This document shows, piece after piece, positions 23,101 to 33,662 of a DNA stretch of 64,000 bases. The stretch lies in the NCBI RefSeq assembly GCF_963678635.1, contig NC_087069.1:13988660-14052659 (forward strand). Reading direction: 5' to 3'. The stretch is from Symsagittifera roscoffensis (lineage: Eukaryota > Xenacoelomorpha > Acoela > Convolutidae). Numbering within the stretch: position 1 is the stretch's first letter; every line of letters begins with the position of its first letter. The position numbers and the translations under genes are program-made. The notes beneath the pieces are model-generated. The model worked only from the letters and a program-made list of their open reading frames with translations. It was not told the origin of the DNA and did not search any database.

Positions 23101-24693
23101 ATATAGATTTTACATTGCAACGTTGAAATAATGGATTAAATAAGTTTGCAACCAGGAAAATATTGGATTTATATTAGTTATGATAGTTGAACTATCAATA
23201 GTAACTCAGTTAAACCAAAATTGTAGTGTCAGATGAAAAAGGCAATAATATGAATGCAACTCCTGAGGAGTTTTTCCTCATAATCAATCTGATAGTACTT
23301 GTTGATTATTTAGTTCAACAGAAGCTCGTTTTTAGCGCAATAAGCCTCGAATAGACAAAATAACGTCCGTTGATAGCCAAACTTTTGAATTGAAGTTTTT
23401 TAAAGATGCAAATTATAGAAACTTCTCAAAAAAAGTTACGTCTCAAAAAGAGCTCACCCTGCCCTAGAGACTCTGAAATCTAACGGAATATTTAAATGAA
23501 AACCTTTGATCAATCAAAAATGTTTTGCTTTAGAGGTGAAAATTGATTTTATATTTGAACAACTCATTTAGAGCTACCTTTAGAGATATTGGCATTCGTC
23601 ACTAGTTTCCTCAACAGAAAAATCAGTTTAAGAACATGCGAATTGGTACCAGAATAAAGGTCGGGACTTCATATCTATAACTATAACTAAAATTTAGATT
23701 GAAGAAAATGGCGAGAAGGACACTGACAGCCTACTCTAAGGCAAAGCCATTATTGAGGAGATAGCAGCTAGTATGTTCTCATAGTTGGTTAGAGAATAAT
23801 AATTATTAAGTTATAGTATAGATCGTTCTCGATCTTAGTGTGATCTTTTGAGCATGCTAGAAAGAATAGTCGGTCTACCAGTGTGACTTTTTTGTTGAAA
23901 GTGAGGCAGTTGGATTCTCAGAGTAAGTTAGTAAGCGAAGAAAGTTAATTGACCGAGAAAAGTGCAGATAGTTTTTCTTGAATAAAATTTTTCAGTTTTC
24001 AAGAAAAATCCGACTTGATTTCTCTAGGGAAAACGTGTTTGTGAGTTAAATTGCAACTTAGCAAATGTGTTGTCGAATGGCGGACCTTTTCTTCCTGATT
24101 AATTTAGTAAAATATATTGTTGTAACTTAGAACCCTCTGTGAGTGGTGTTATAACTATCTGAATTAGAAAACTTTGTAAACTTTTGCGTTTACGAAGGCG
24201 GACAAAACAGACATAAGAACAGCAAAAAAGTGGGCAAGAAATTTAAGAATTGCGCGCAACTGACTATCAGACGAATTCAGTTTTCTGCCGAAATGAGCCT
24301 AAACGGTGAGCACCCCATTGATGTATTTGTTTTCGTCCGTATTTATTACATTGTTTCATTTATTGGAATTTTCAAAGTTGGTCGAGCTTTTGTACAAAAT
24401 TTATGATCAATCAAATAAGATGGCCGATAACCTTAGCTGCGCAATAGTGAAGTAATTAGCCGATGGCTGTCTAAGGGAATCAGCGCCATGCACATTTTTT
24501 TCGGAATTCCTCCTGCGTCCTGCTCCTGGCTGTTTTGTGGAGAAAGAATTTTTTTTAAAATTTTTTTACAACGCTTTTGGATTTGTAAATTCACAGTGTT
24601 TCATTTGCTTCTGATTCGCGGTAAAAAAAAATTTCAAATGATAGTTTCGCAACGGGTCGCACAGTTTCTTCGCTGCAAAATATTTCCAATGAC
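20106..24693 (+). repeat. 4.55-kb tandem duplication, copy 2
   Basis: Colinear with 15531-20084 at a few per cent difference by eye. It lacks the 310-bp segment of copy 1 and has a 303-bp internal duplication at 22531-23136 plus a short insertion near 21600-21650. The right edge lies in a possible minus-strand ORF (24566-24886). Confidence 0.9.
22531..23136 (+). repeat. 303-bp internal tandem duplication
   Basis: AAGCAATATTCTACAGTACA starts at 22531 and again at 22834, and the following text is nearly identical. Copy 1 of the large duplication has this once (from about 18271), so the event came after the 4.55-kb duplication. Confidence 0.9.
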
Positions 24694-24886
24694 GCAACTC
24701 CCGTTCTAATTTCGTTCTCAATACTGCGTTTTTTGGATGTTCAGTTAGCACTGCTCTCATTAACTGAAGGTTTGAGTACTTTTTTCCTGCAGAATTTTGC
24801 GCAACCACGAAATCAATTTTCAACTCTGACATTCTCGTTTGGATGCTTATATATATATATATATATATATAGTATTGGAAACCCAT
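24566..24886 (-). CDS. Possible ORF of unknown function
   Basis: Minus-strand ORF of 106 codons. After a low-complexity start caused by the TA run, it reads IDFVVAQNSAGKKYSNLQL and NAVLRTKLERELRHWKYFAA, which has ordinary protein composition and could be an exon. Its C-terminal half lies in the duplicated DNA and is also found, diverged, at 20080-19985. No family recognised; splice sites not established. Confidence 0.2.
   Translation of the reverse strand: MGFQYYIYIYIYISIQTRMSELKIDFVVAQNSAGKKYSNLQLMRAVLTEHPKNAVLRTKLERELRHWKYFAAKKLCDPLRNYHLKFFFTANQKQMKHCEFTNPKAL
24848..24871. repeat. (TA)12 microsatellite
   Basis: Twelve uninterrupted TA units. Confidence 0.95.
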
Positions 24887-25480
24887 ATTCTTCTTCGGGA
24901 TATGCTCTAAGTCGTAACCGAACGCTACTAATCAATCTACCCGCCGTACTTAGCATATTTGTGTTATTTTGTATTCTTCTCCTGCAACAAATAGAAGACA
25001 AAGGCTTTATGATCTGATATCATTTTAAACATGACCCCAAACAAATATTTTTGATATGAGTGACAGCTATACCACCGCCAAGTACTCTAATTCGTTTATG
25101 GTATGTTTCACTTCCACATCCTTTTAGAAATTAGATGCTTATGAAAAGAGTTTCATGTGTACTTAGGTTTACATCAAAATAGTGATTTTTGACCAAGTAA
25201 TTTAATTTTTTTTTAATCTAGCAAACGTTGCATCATGAACAAACCGATTCAAAATGCAAAAATCTTATCATCATTTCTCTAAACGGTTTCGTTGTATTGT
25301 CTGGATTCGGTATAAATTTGACAAATTTGGTTTTTGATCTGATCAATGATCTAACATCCGTAATGATTTCAATTTGTTTAAATTTCACAACGGAAAAACC
25401 TTTCGTTTGACTGTCTTACTACCTTCATTAGTTCATTAGAGAACAAAAACTCCCATCATCCGTTCTCTTCTCAAATTGTG
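24887..25480. other. No gene recognised
   Basis: AT-rich DNA with short ORFs only (94 codons across the TA run, 60 codons at 25228-25410), neither with a recognisable motif. Confidence 0.4.
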
Positions 25481-26080
25481 GATTTACACCATTTTGCGGC
25501 AATAATAAATTCGTCCAATTTACTACCGAATTTGGGGTAGCGAAGAGTAAAACCTCTAGATAGACATGTATCCCCGGCAAAAGCCCTGAAATTGAATCTG
25601 ATAAAAGTAAGAATTAATTAGGCCTTTATTTCAAGCCGTAGTACCTAAGCCGTAGTTTGAAGCGTTAAGTAACTTTGAGGTTACATCCAAAAATACTAAT
25701 ATTACTCTATTGCCGGCGCGTCGCTTTACTAAGTGACAGTTGCAAATAGGCATACTTCAGATCTATATTTGAAAACCCAAATGGACCTGAAGTATTGCCA
25801 CCAACGCTAGATTTTTCATCAACTTGTTCAAATAAGGCATCTGCTAACAATCTCTGTAGATCTGTTTATGAATAAGTTTCGAAATTAATGCCAAATTTAC
25901 CCACCTTTTGGTTTTTGCTCCTAATACTGTAGGTAAGACAAAGCAGTCTTCCATACCTTTCCCAAGCTTTTCCATATCTTCCATATTTTTCAATCTTTCA
26001 TAAAAAAACTTCAATTAATTTTTCGATTTTTGCTAATTCATGAAGTGGTAGTCGTTTACTTTTTAGCTAAACTGGTCGTA
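25480..26080 (-). pseudogene. Gypsy reverse transcriptase relic
   Basis: Below the length of the long ORFs, but three minus frames together give an RT. From about 26070: KRLPLHELAKIEKLIEVFL (fingers), then MEDCFVLPTVL and VNLALISKLIHKQIY near 25950-25880, QMPYLNKLMKNLALVA, and FSNIDLKYAYLQLSLS near 25780-25720, which carries the first catalytic Asp. A weaker FNFRAFAGDTC follows near 25590. The order and spacing match the RT of the relic at 1497-2259. At least four frame breaks and two stops; the YxDD block was not found. Confidence 0.7.
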
Positions 26081-28764
26081 GCAGCTGGTGAACATCTGTT
26101 CTACCTTCAAAGTTCGTAATTGCACCTTTCTTCTCTCACAAATATTGAAATATCTGAAAGTACACTCAGTGTACTCACTATGTATTGGAGAGTATTGGTT
26201 TTCTGGAACATCCTCAATACCATTCACATTCACTTTTCTTCACTCGTTTTTGCCTCATTTCAAAGCCCAGCATGGTAAGATGTTATTCCGAATAGAATCC
26301 AAATTTGATGTCAAGGAAAAATACGGCCGATAATGTTAATCAGGTAATCCCTTGAACTATAGAAGATGTGCCAAATCTCATCGTGAACTGATTTCACTGC
26401 TAGAATTTTATCAGTAGTTTTAAACTCAAGTTAGTTTTTGTAAGATAAATGAAATGATGCGCAATTTATCTGGTTATTGGTTTCCCATCGATTTTTGTCC
26501 TGCCTATTATCAGCAAATTGTGATTTTCATTCTTGTGAACCCTCAACCTGAGTTACTCCTGCTTTCTTACAATGTTTCACGAAAAGCCCACGGCCATTGC
26601 AGTCATCACGAATAAAATTCCTTGCCGGGAAATATTCTCCGTGATTCTGTTTCAGCCAATACCAACTTTTATGGCTTCTCCTCTTTGTGATCATTTACGT
26701 TGTTAACTGGTTCTCTATTGACAAAACCTCCCTTTTAGCTGCCCAAAAAATTTTCCAAAATTGTAGGTTAATTATATTTCTGCTCAATCAGATCTTTCCA
26801 CGGCTTACATAACTTCTGGAATAGCTTTCATTACTCGAAAAATAGAGCACTTGCCGGACACAACTTTTCCATAAAAATGTTTCCGAATATCCTCATTTCG
26901 TATGTTGAATATGAAAACTTTTGTTCTATCGACTCTTCTTTTGAGCTAAAATTAAACCCCGGGTCAAGTCGTTCAGAGCCCCCAAAGAAATGTTTCTTGT
27001 TGCCTCCTTCCAAATAAAATAAGTCTTAAAATGGTAGCGTTCAGCTCATGTTGAGAACATCCTCCGCATAGTTTATATCCAAAACTTAACAGCGAGTGTA
27101 TTTCTGATAAAAACATCTTTGGCTCTGTTTCCCTAATGATAAAAACGTTTTCGACTTCAGTCTTTTGTCTGCTTCTTCCCAGGTGCTTCCTTTAAACAGT
27201 CCTTTTTCTTCATTTTTCCCACAGGTCTTTTCGTCTCCACGTTTTCGTTATCACGATTAATTGGATTTTCACCGCTCAGACTTTCTAAAGTAGTGGAGGT
27301 CCTTGTGAGGTGCCATGCCGAAGTACATCTCGGCCGCGGTAGCTCAATTCCGTTTGTGACCTCGCGGCGTGGATGTATGAATTAAGAAAAACACTTCTTT
27401 CAAACCTAATTTAGTCAAAGTTGAAAAGTATTCGAGATAAATTTTTGAAATCAAAGATAATCGGAATTGTCATGTGGTTGATATGGTAATTTTTGATTCA
27501 AAATGTGTCTGATCTATCCCTTTCTTTGCAAAAGGGGAGCTTTCCTACTTTACCAAAAATGGGGGTTAGGGTGAACGTGAACCTATAAAGGGAGGGACAG
27601 AGGGACTAACCGGTAGGGTTTTCGCTCATCAAGCTGCATGGACAATAAGCCGAATCGTGAAAAAAAAGTACTTTCAGACAAAAGTTTTCTTAAAAAGTTG
27701 AAAGTTGAAATGATTGCTGTTTATTTTGATTAGGTTTTCCTTCTCATTGTCTTTTGTGAACGTTTCTTTTCTATTATTTTGTGCATTTCAGTGAGGTTTA
27801 AAAAAGTCACATATTAAAAATTGTAGAATCTGTTTTTCAAAAACAGTCATATTCATGGAACGAACGCCATACTTTAAATAGTACATTATTACGAAGAAAG
27901 ATTTTTATAGGCTAAACTTGTTTACATTTTTAGAAGCCTAACGTTATAACTGAAACTTTTAGCGTTTGAAAGCATTGGACAAGTTTGAACTTCGTTATCA
28001 ATTTCTTCGGCTTGAAGACCCGCCGTCCTGTTGTCCTAGACGACCCAAAAAAGATTTTGCGTAGGCCGCGAGTAATGCAGAAGTGGTTGCAAGTTATGCT
28101 AATTTAAAAAGAAATTATAAAAAGTTACAGTGACTTTTAATCAAAAATGATCAGATGCAGTATTGAAATGAGCATATAAATGTTTAAATTAGCATGTTTT
28201 TGGTACCAATTTGTGCGAAAAAACTGCGTTTTTGAAAACAAAATGATTTTTAGGAATTCATCATTTTTTAGCTACATTAAATCAAAACTTTTCAAACACA
28301 ATTTCAGTTAATTTTATTCTCTAAATTTGGATAAGGTCCAAAAAATATGCCTAATAGACAAAATGTTTCACCTAAAATCAACATAAACTATCCATGAAAC
28401 CCCAGTGCGGGCCTGGATTGACCAAAATGAGCTCTTTGAATTTTTTCATTAGAATCTTAGAACTTCTTGCAAAAATAGGTTCTAAGAATAAGACAGAGTG
28501 ATAGATAGGCAAGTTGCAAGACAAATACCTTTTTTAGAAGAAGGTTACAAGATAAAAACGTTTCCTTTCCATTGTTTCTCAAAAAAAAACTTTTCGTTTT
28601 TTTTTTCAAGTTTTTTTAATATCCAATTTTATAACTCTCCCCGCTGTCGCAAAGCACAATACCTGAAGCTCGTAGGCCAAATTTTTGTTTCACTGTTTTT
28701 TTAACATCAATCGAAAGCTATTGTTGTCCTACGCTTAAATTTGAAAAGATGTTTCACCCGATTT
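26081..28764. other. No gene recognised; possibly more Gypsy debris
   Basis: The part just upstream (on the minus strand) of the RT relic should hold its protease and gag, but no DTG or zinc knuckle could be read at 26081-27300. A short GC-rich island lies at 27300-27370 (GTGAGGTGCCATGCCG, CTCGGCCGCGGTAGC) without an identifiable gene. 27400-28760 is AT-rich with ORFs of no more than 68 codons. Confidence 0.4.
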
Positions 28765-29072
28765 TTCGGACAATTAACGCGCGATGTATTTCGAGCTATT
28801 AACGCGTAAGCGAGATTTAATCCCTCTTAGAAGTCGTTCCAAATTGTTACAAGCAAGCTTTTATGCCATAATTGATTTGTTAAAAGGAGCAAAGTCTATC
28901 ACTTTGTACTTAAAATGGCGTGTGGGGGATGTTTCCACAAACAATCTCAAATTTATAAAAATTTAATTTTATTTTTTTATTACATTTAAATTCTTCATGT
29001 TTTTTCTGCTCCATAGACTTTAATTAAAAGGCAGTCGAAACATTCAGGGCTTTGCCCTGATACGAGCAGTCT
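28765..29072 (-). repeat. Inverted repeat, right copy (partner 13559-13841)
   Basis: Reverse-complement partner of 13559-13841. Its outer end contains TCAGGGCTTTGCCCTGA, a near-perfect palindrome able to form a hairpin, followed by TACGAGCAGTC. The same palindrome in the left copy reads CAGGGCGAAGCCCT. Confidence 0.8.
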
Positions 29073-29289
29073 TCTTCCCTTTTATTACCGTAAAAAAATG
29101 CATGATCGTATAAGAAAGTTGTAGAAAGATAGCAGAAATTTCTTAAAAACCTTATAATAAGATCTAAGATATAGAAAACTTTTGTAGGATGGTCACTTCG
29201 CGTTGACAGAAAACGGCTAAATAGCATGCAGAAATCATACCAAAAATAGAATCGAGTTCAACACCTTTACAAACAAAAATAAAAATATG

Positions 29290-29460
29290 AAGTGAAATAC
29301 CTGTTTAATTATGTTTTCAAGGCATACATTTTAAATAAGAAGTGAAATACGTGTTTAATTATAGTTCCATAGCATGAATTTTAGTCACAAATGGTTCCAT
29401 GGGATTATGGTTCCGTGGCATAAGTTTGATATAATCATGGTTCCATGACATAAAATTTTT
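29290..29460 (+). repeat. Short degenerate tandem repeat
   Basis: TGAAATACCTGTTTAATTA at 29293 recurs 50 bases on with one change, followed by several copies of a GGTTCCATGGCAT-like motif (29364-29455). Confidence 0.7.
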
Positions 29461-29788
29461 TCAGGCAAAAACAGATAGCAAAATTTGAGACCGGGAAGTC
29501 ATTATTATCAAAAGTGTCTAGTAAGTAGCTGTGAAAGGTAAATGATGTCTAACAATGCTCCTCACTGAGCAAAAGTGCGTTTTAAATTTTTTTTGTTGCA
29601 ATTTTGTATTTCGGCCATTTTGGTGTTGTTAATTGGTGACCTAAATTGTGCTAATAACTGGAAGCGGTGATTCAAACCGCACCAGGAACCGCTATGAGTA
29701 GCATGTAGATAAAAGGGCCTAATTTCCAGCAATCAGCCAAAAGTTTTCAATTCACTTATAAAAACGCTGAGAATTTGAGCGAAATTAA

Positions 29789-30250
29789 CCCGGGTTGAAC
29801 TCCATACGCCGAAAACGCTTGCCATACAATTCCGTGTACCAAACTGATCATCTTACAATTCCATACTTCAAGTCTTAAAAAAAATGCTTAGCATACAAAT
29901 TCCATAAATTGTGAGGACATAAAAATTGTGAAAAACTGAAGAATGAAACTAAAAACGGCAAACAAGATAGTCAGTGTTTATGAACTACGAAAAACTTGGT
30001 AGCAACGAACTTTGATCATTTTTTCGAAAAAATGCTTATCATACAATTTTATTAAATCGAAACCGTAAGATAGCCATTTGTTGATGATGAAAACAGTTTT
30101 TTTAAATTAGGATTCGAATAGCCCAAAAGAAATTTGTTTTCGACGGCAAAAGGAATTTTGTTATCAAACAAACATTTTCAGAAAACTTTTTTTGCATGCA
30201 GATTTTAATTTTTTGTTTGCATAACGTAGTCTTGGATAAACAAATGTTAG
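29789..30250 (+). mobile_element. Left terminal region of a CCCGGGTTGA element
   Basis: Begins CCCGGGTTGAACTCCATAC and has several GCTTRTCATACAATT motifs, then CGTAGTCTTGGATAAAC near 30220. The reverse complement of 33240-33662 follows the same order over about 420 bases. Either the two are the ends of one 3.9-kb element, or this is a solo end. Confidence 0.6.
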
Positions 30251-31319
30251 CTAGATAACTTTTTCAAGAACTCTCAGAACGCCCACTTATTTTGATTTTT
30301 TATGTTTGCCTTGATCATTTTCTGGCTAGTGAACGTTTTAAATTTTAAAATTTTTTTCATCTTTGATAAATTTGGTGAACATTTAAAAGTTTGCTACTTT
30401 CTATATATGATTTCAAAAGACGACTATGTTACAATTCAGACTGTTTCCTATCCATTGGAAATGCAAGATCGTCAAAGCATTAAAACCAACTAGTTTTCAT
30501 TACGAGGCCTTAAAACATGTTATAAATTTGTCGGAACAATCATGGAATAGGGAAAAACAAAATTAGTTGTTGCGGAATCTTCCTTTTTTTCACAAAACGC
30601 ACAGTCTAGCCTCGTAATGTCTTCCGATGTTTTTGTACTTGGGGTTGACCTTAAATTTTAATAAATTTGAATGCTTGAGATTTAAATTCTTTGCCTTGAG
30701 AAAAAAAGCTTATCGTATTACACTTCACATAATATATAGAACTGTATAATAAGCTTTTTCGTTGTATGAAATTGATCGACACTCATTATCCGGGTTTGGA
30801 GGTCAGCGAAGGTTATTTGAAACTCACAAATAGATTTCTTGCATGCGATTTGTTTTCTAAAAAAATAAACAGAAACAACCACTTAAATTTTATTTAAAAT
30901 GTGACTGAAGGGCTAACTGCTATTTTGAAGAGAACAAATTATGTAAATTGTAAACAGTGCAAGAGATGCTAGTAGCCTTGTAACCAATACGCCAAGAGAA
31001 TTTTGAAGAGAGGTTGAAGCCAAACTTATTGTATATAAGGTTGACGGAAAAAAGGCTTAGCAATGACACACATCTTCTTGCTGGTGTTTATCGACTTGTT
31101 TAACATCGGACAACCACTGTTTAACAATAAAATTGGTTTGAGTTGCTGATTCATCCTGGTAAACAATTCAGTTTCTATTGCTGTGTATTTATAGAGATTT
31201 CAAGCAACTTTTTTTTATAACTGAGAAACCTTTTGTTTGATAAAACGTTTCCTCGGATAGATTTGGATTTAAAAACCCAGCCCATAGCGAGATATTTCCC
31301 ACAATGAAGCTTTTTGTCT
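30251..31319. other. AT-rich, no gene seen
   Basis: Only a 63-codon low-complexity ORF at 30302-30493. No motif recognised. Confidence 0.45.
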
Positions 31320-31940
31320 GTTCTAAAAACAAGTTGATGAACAATTTACGAACATTTTGTTGCACTTGTCTTTATTTTTATATTTGTGCAAATGCTATTT
31401 AAATTTGTTATAATAAGTATATAAGTATTTTTAATAATCGAATTAATTTTGATATGAATTGTAAAAATACTTGAAAAGATTTGTTTGTATTTTTGTAACG
31501 TGCACTGTTGAAAAAAAATTGCGGAAAAAAATATTTGTTTCTTACCTATTTCAAAAAACTTTTGAAAAGTTTAAGTCTGTTTGTGTGGAAAACAAATGTG
31601 CAGAAATTATATGTTTGTATATGTAAAAACTGTAATTTCTTTGTATTTGTTTCCAGAAAACTTTGTTGGAGAATGATTTTTTGAAAGAAGTAATATCGCA
31701 CTTTTAGATATCACAAAAACCCAAACCGGGGCCAAGTGTTGTAGTTATTCAAACACCTAGATTGCGCAATCCAAAAATTACATTCAAAGAAGTTTTCTCG
31801 GAGTTGAGCATAAACAGAGCTGAACATTTGGCTGATCAAAAATCATTTTCTCATATTGTATTTGAAGGGCCTCCAAAATTCAATTTAAACGAAACCATTA
31901 AAACCCTTGCTTATCAGGCTATGTATCTTGTTTGACCGTT
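31320..31940 (+). pseudogene. Exon-like fragment, copy 1 of a direct repeat
   Basis: Repeats as 32090-32645. After a possible acceptor (TTTGTTTCCAG, about 31658) one frame reads TLLENDFLKEVISHF, a TAG, and then an uninterrupted 74 codons containing NPKITFKEVFSELSINRA and ending YQAMYLV. The second copy has the same frame, the same TAG position and NPKTAFKKDFSELRKNRA. Shared amino acids beyond the shared stop suggest a decayed coding exon. I do not recognise the family. Confidence 0.35.
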
Positions 31941-32089
31941 ATTGAAAAATCTGCTCAAAAGCTTGCACCAAAAGTTTGCCCAGCTTGCACAAAGTTTTCA
32001 TGATTTTTTTTGTGTAGACGAAGTGAAATCATAAGCTAAATCCTTTCTATCCATGAAACTTCAGTGCTGTTTCCACGAGAAAACTTTGA

Positions 32090-32726
32090 AAGTTATTTTC
32101 AAACAGTTGATGAACAGTTTACGAACCATTTGTTGCTCTAGTTTCGTTCATTTTTGTATGCACAATTGCTATTAAAAAATGCGATCATGAGTATAAAAAA
32201 TTCAATAAAATTTATTACGAAGCGCTATAAATTTAAAAAGAATTGTAAAAAATCTGTAAGTTATAACTATATTCATTTGTATTCTGTTCCCAGCACTATC
32301 GAAAGTATCAACCGCCGTACCAATCATCGCTTTCTTCCCTATATTTGAAAATGCTTTTGAAACGTTTGAACCTATATCTGAAAAAAATATATATGTAGAA
32401 ATTATATGCTCTTAAGTGTAAAATTATTATCCTTCGTTTTTTCCAGACAACTTTGCTGAGGAGCGAATTGTTGCAAGAAGCAATATCGCAGTTTTAGTTA
32501 TCACAAAAACCCCGAACAGTGACCAAATGTAGTATAATTTCAAACAAAGCAATGGGCAATCCAAAAACAGCATTCAAAAAAGATTTCTCTGAGCTTAGAA
32601 AAAACAGGGCTAAACGTTTTGCAGACCCAGTAACGGCAACTAGACGGAAACTAGCTTGCACAAAACGGGAACGGAAACTAACTAAACGGAAACTAGCTCG
32701 CAAAAAACATGTAGCGATGAAAAAGA
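32090..32726 (+). pseudogene. Exon-like fragment, copy 2 of a direct repeat
   Basis: Offset about 770 bases from copy 1. Possible acceptor CGTTTTTTCCAG near 32446; then TTLLRSELLQEAISQF, TAG, LSQKPRTV and the FSELRKNRAK segment (in the 83-codon ORF from 32519). Copy 2 ends in a short tandem array of ACGGAAACTAGCT-like units (32644-32703) before the CCCGGGTTGACC repeat begins at 32727. Confidence 0.35.
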
Positions 32727-33662
32727 CCCGGGTTGACCAAATCTTCTTATCATACAATTTCCATATATGAGAAACTTCTTGTCATACAATTTCATACAAT
32801 TCCATACGTACATAAAATTGTATGAAAACTCTATGATAAGCATTTTTCCATATATGAAAATTGTATGATAGGTGTTTTCCCATAAACCAAAAAATTTGAT
32901 TTTTTCTTTCTAAATTTAGTTTCTGAAAAATTTTCGGTTGTAGTTGCAACCGAACACAAGTGACAAAGACCTTGGTTACACGAAACACCAAAGGTTGGAC
33001 GGTCTTGCATTTACAATGCATAGAACACGACCTGAATTTGGCTGTCTTTCACAATTGATATAACAAAAGTAACAAACTTTTATTTTTTGGCAAAATTTTT
33101 TAATGATGATTATATCAAATTTTTGAATTTTCAAATTATCAGACATTGATCAAGGCGTACATTAACACCCCATACAAAAGAAAGAGGAATTTTCAGCGTT
33201 TTTGAAAAAAAAAATCAGTGAAAAGAAAATAAAAGCCAATTTTATCGTATCCAGGACTACGTTATGCACACAAAATATTAAATTTTGCATGCAAAAAAAT
33301 TTTTTTCGAAAAATGTTTGTTTGCGTACAAAAATCGATTTGCGGTTAAAAAAAACAAATTAATTTTTGGGCCAAATTTTCAAAAATAATTGAAAAATTTT
33401 TTGTGTCGCCATCAAAAAAATGCCAGTCATACAATTTCCATATATGGGAATTGTATGATAAGCATTTTTTTCAAAAAACGAAAACCTCAGTTTTTTATCA
33501 CCAGATTGTTTTTTTAGAATCAAACAGCCACAGAAATGAGTTTATACCAGTTTTCAACCATATTTAGAAATTGTATGAAAATTGTATGACAAGCATTTTC
33601 CCACACACTTGATGTATGGAATTGTATGATAAGCATTTTCGGTGTATGGAGGTCAACCCGGG
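32727..33662. mobile_element. Non-autonomous element with CCCGGGTTGACC ends (MITE-like)
   Basis: Starts CCCGGGTTGACC at 32727 and ends GGTCAACCCGGG at 33662, so the terminal 12 bases are perfect inverted repeats, about 936 bases apart. Inside both ends lie repeated TTGTATGATAAGCATTTT / ATCATACAATTTCCATATA motifs in opposite orientation. There is no ORF for a transposase. Related ends occur at 29789, near 50700 and near 55350. Confidence 0.7.

Noticed and set aside
26831-27013. Gypsy RNase H fragment (SIEQKFSYSTYEMRIFG on the minus strand)
   Set aside because: It lies upstream of the RT relic in the reading direction, where RNase H should not be, and the similarity is too short.
27300-27370. 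tRNA gene in the small GC-rich island
   Set aside because: No cloverleaf with a proper T-arm could be drawn by eye.
13559-29072. Maverick/Polinton giant transposon, suggested by size and inverted ends
   Set aside because: No polymerase, integrase, ATPase, protease or capsid frame could be read inside; the content is tandem non-coding repeat and a Gypsy relic.
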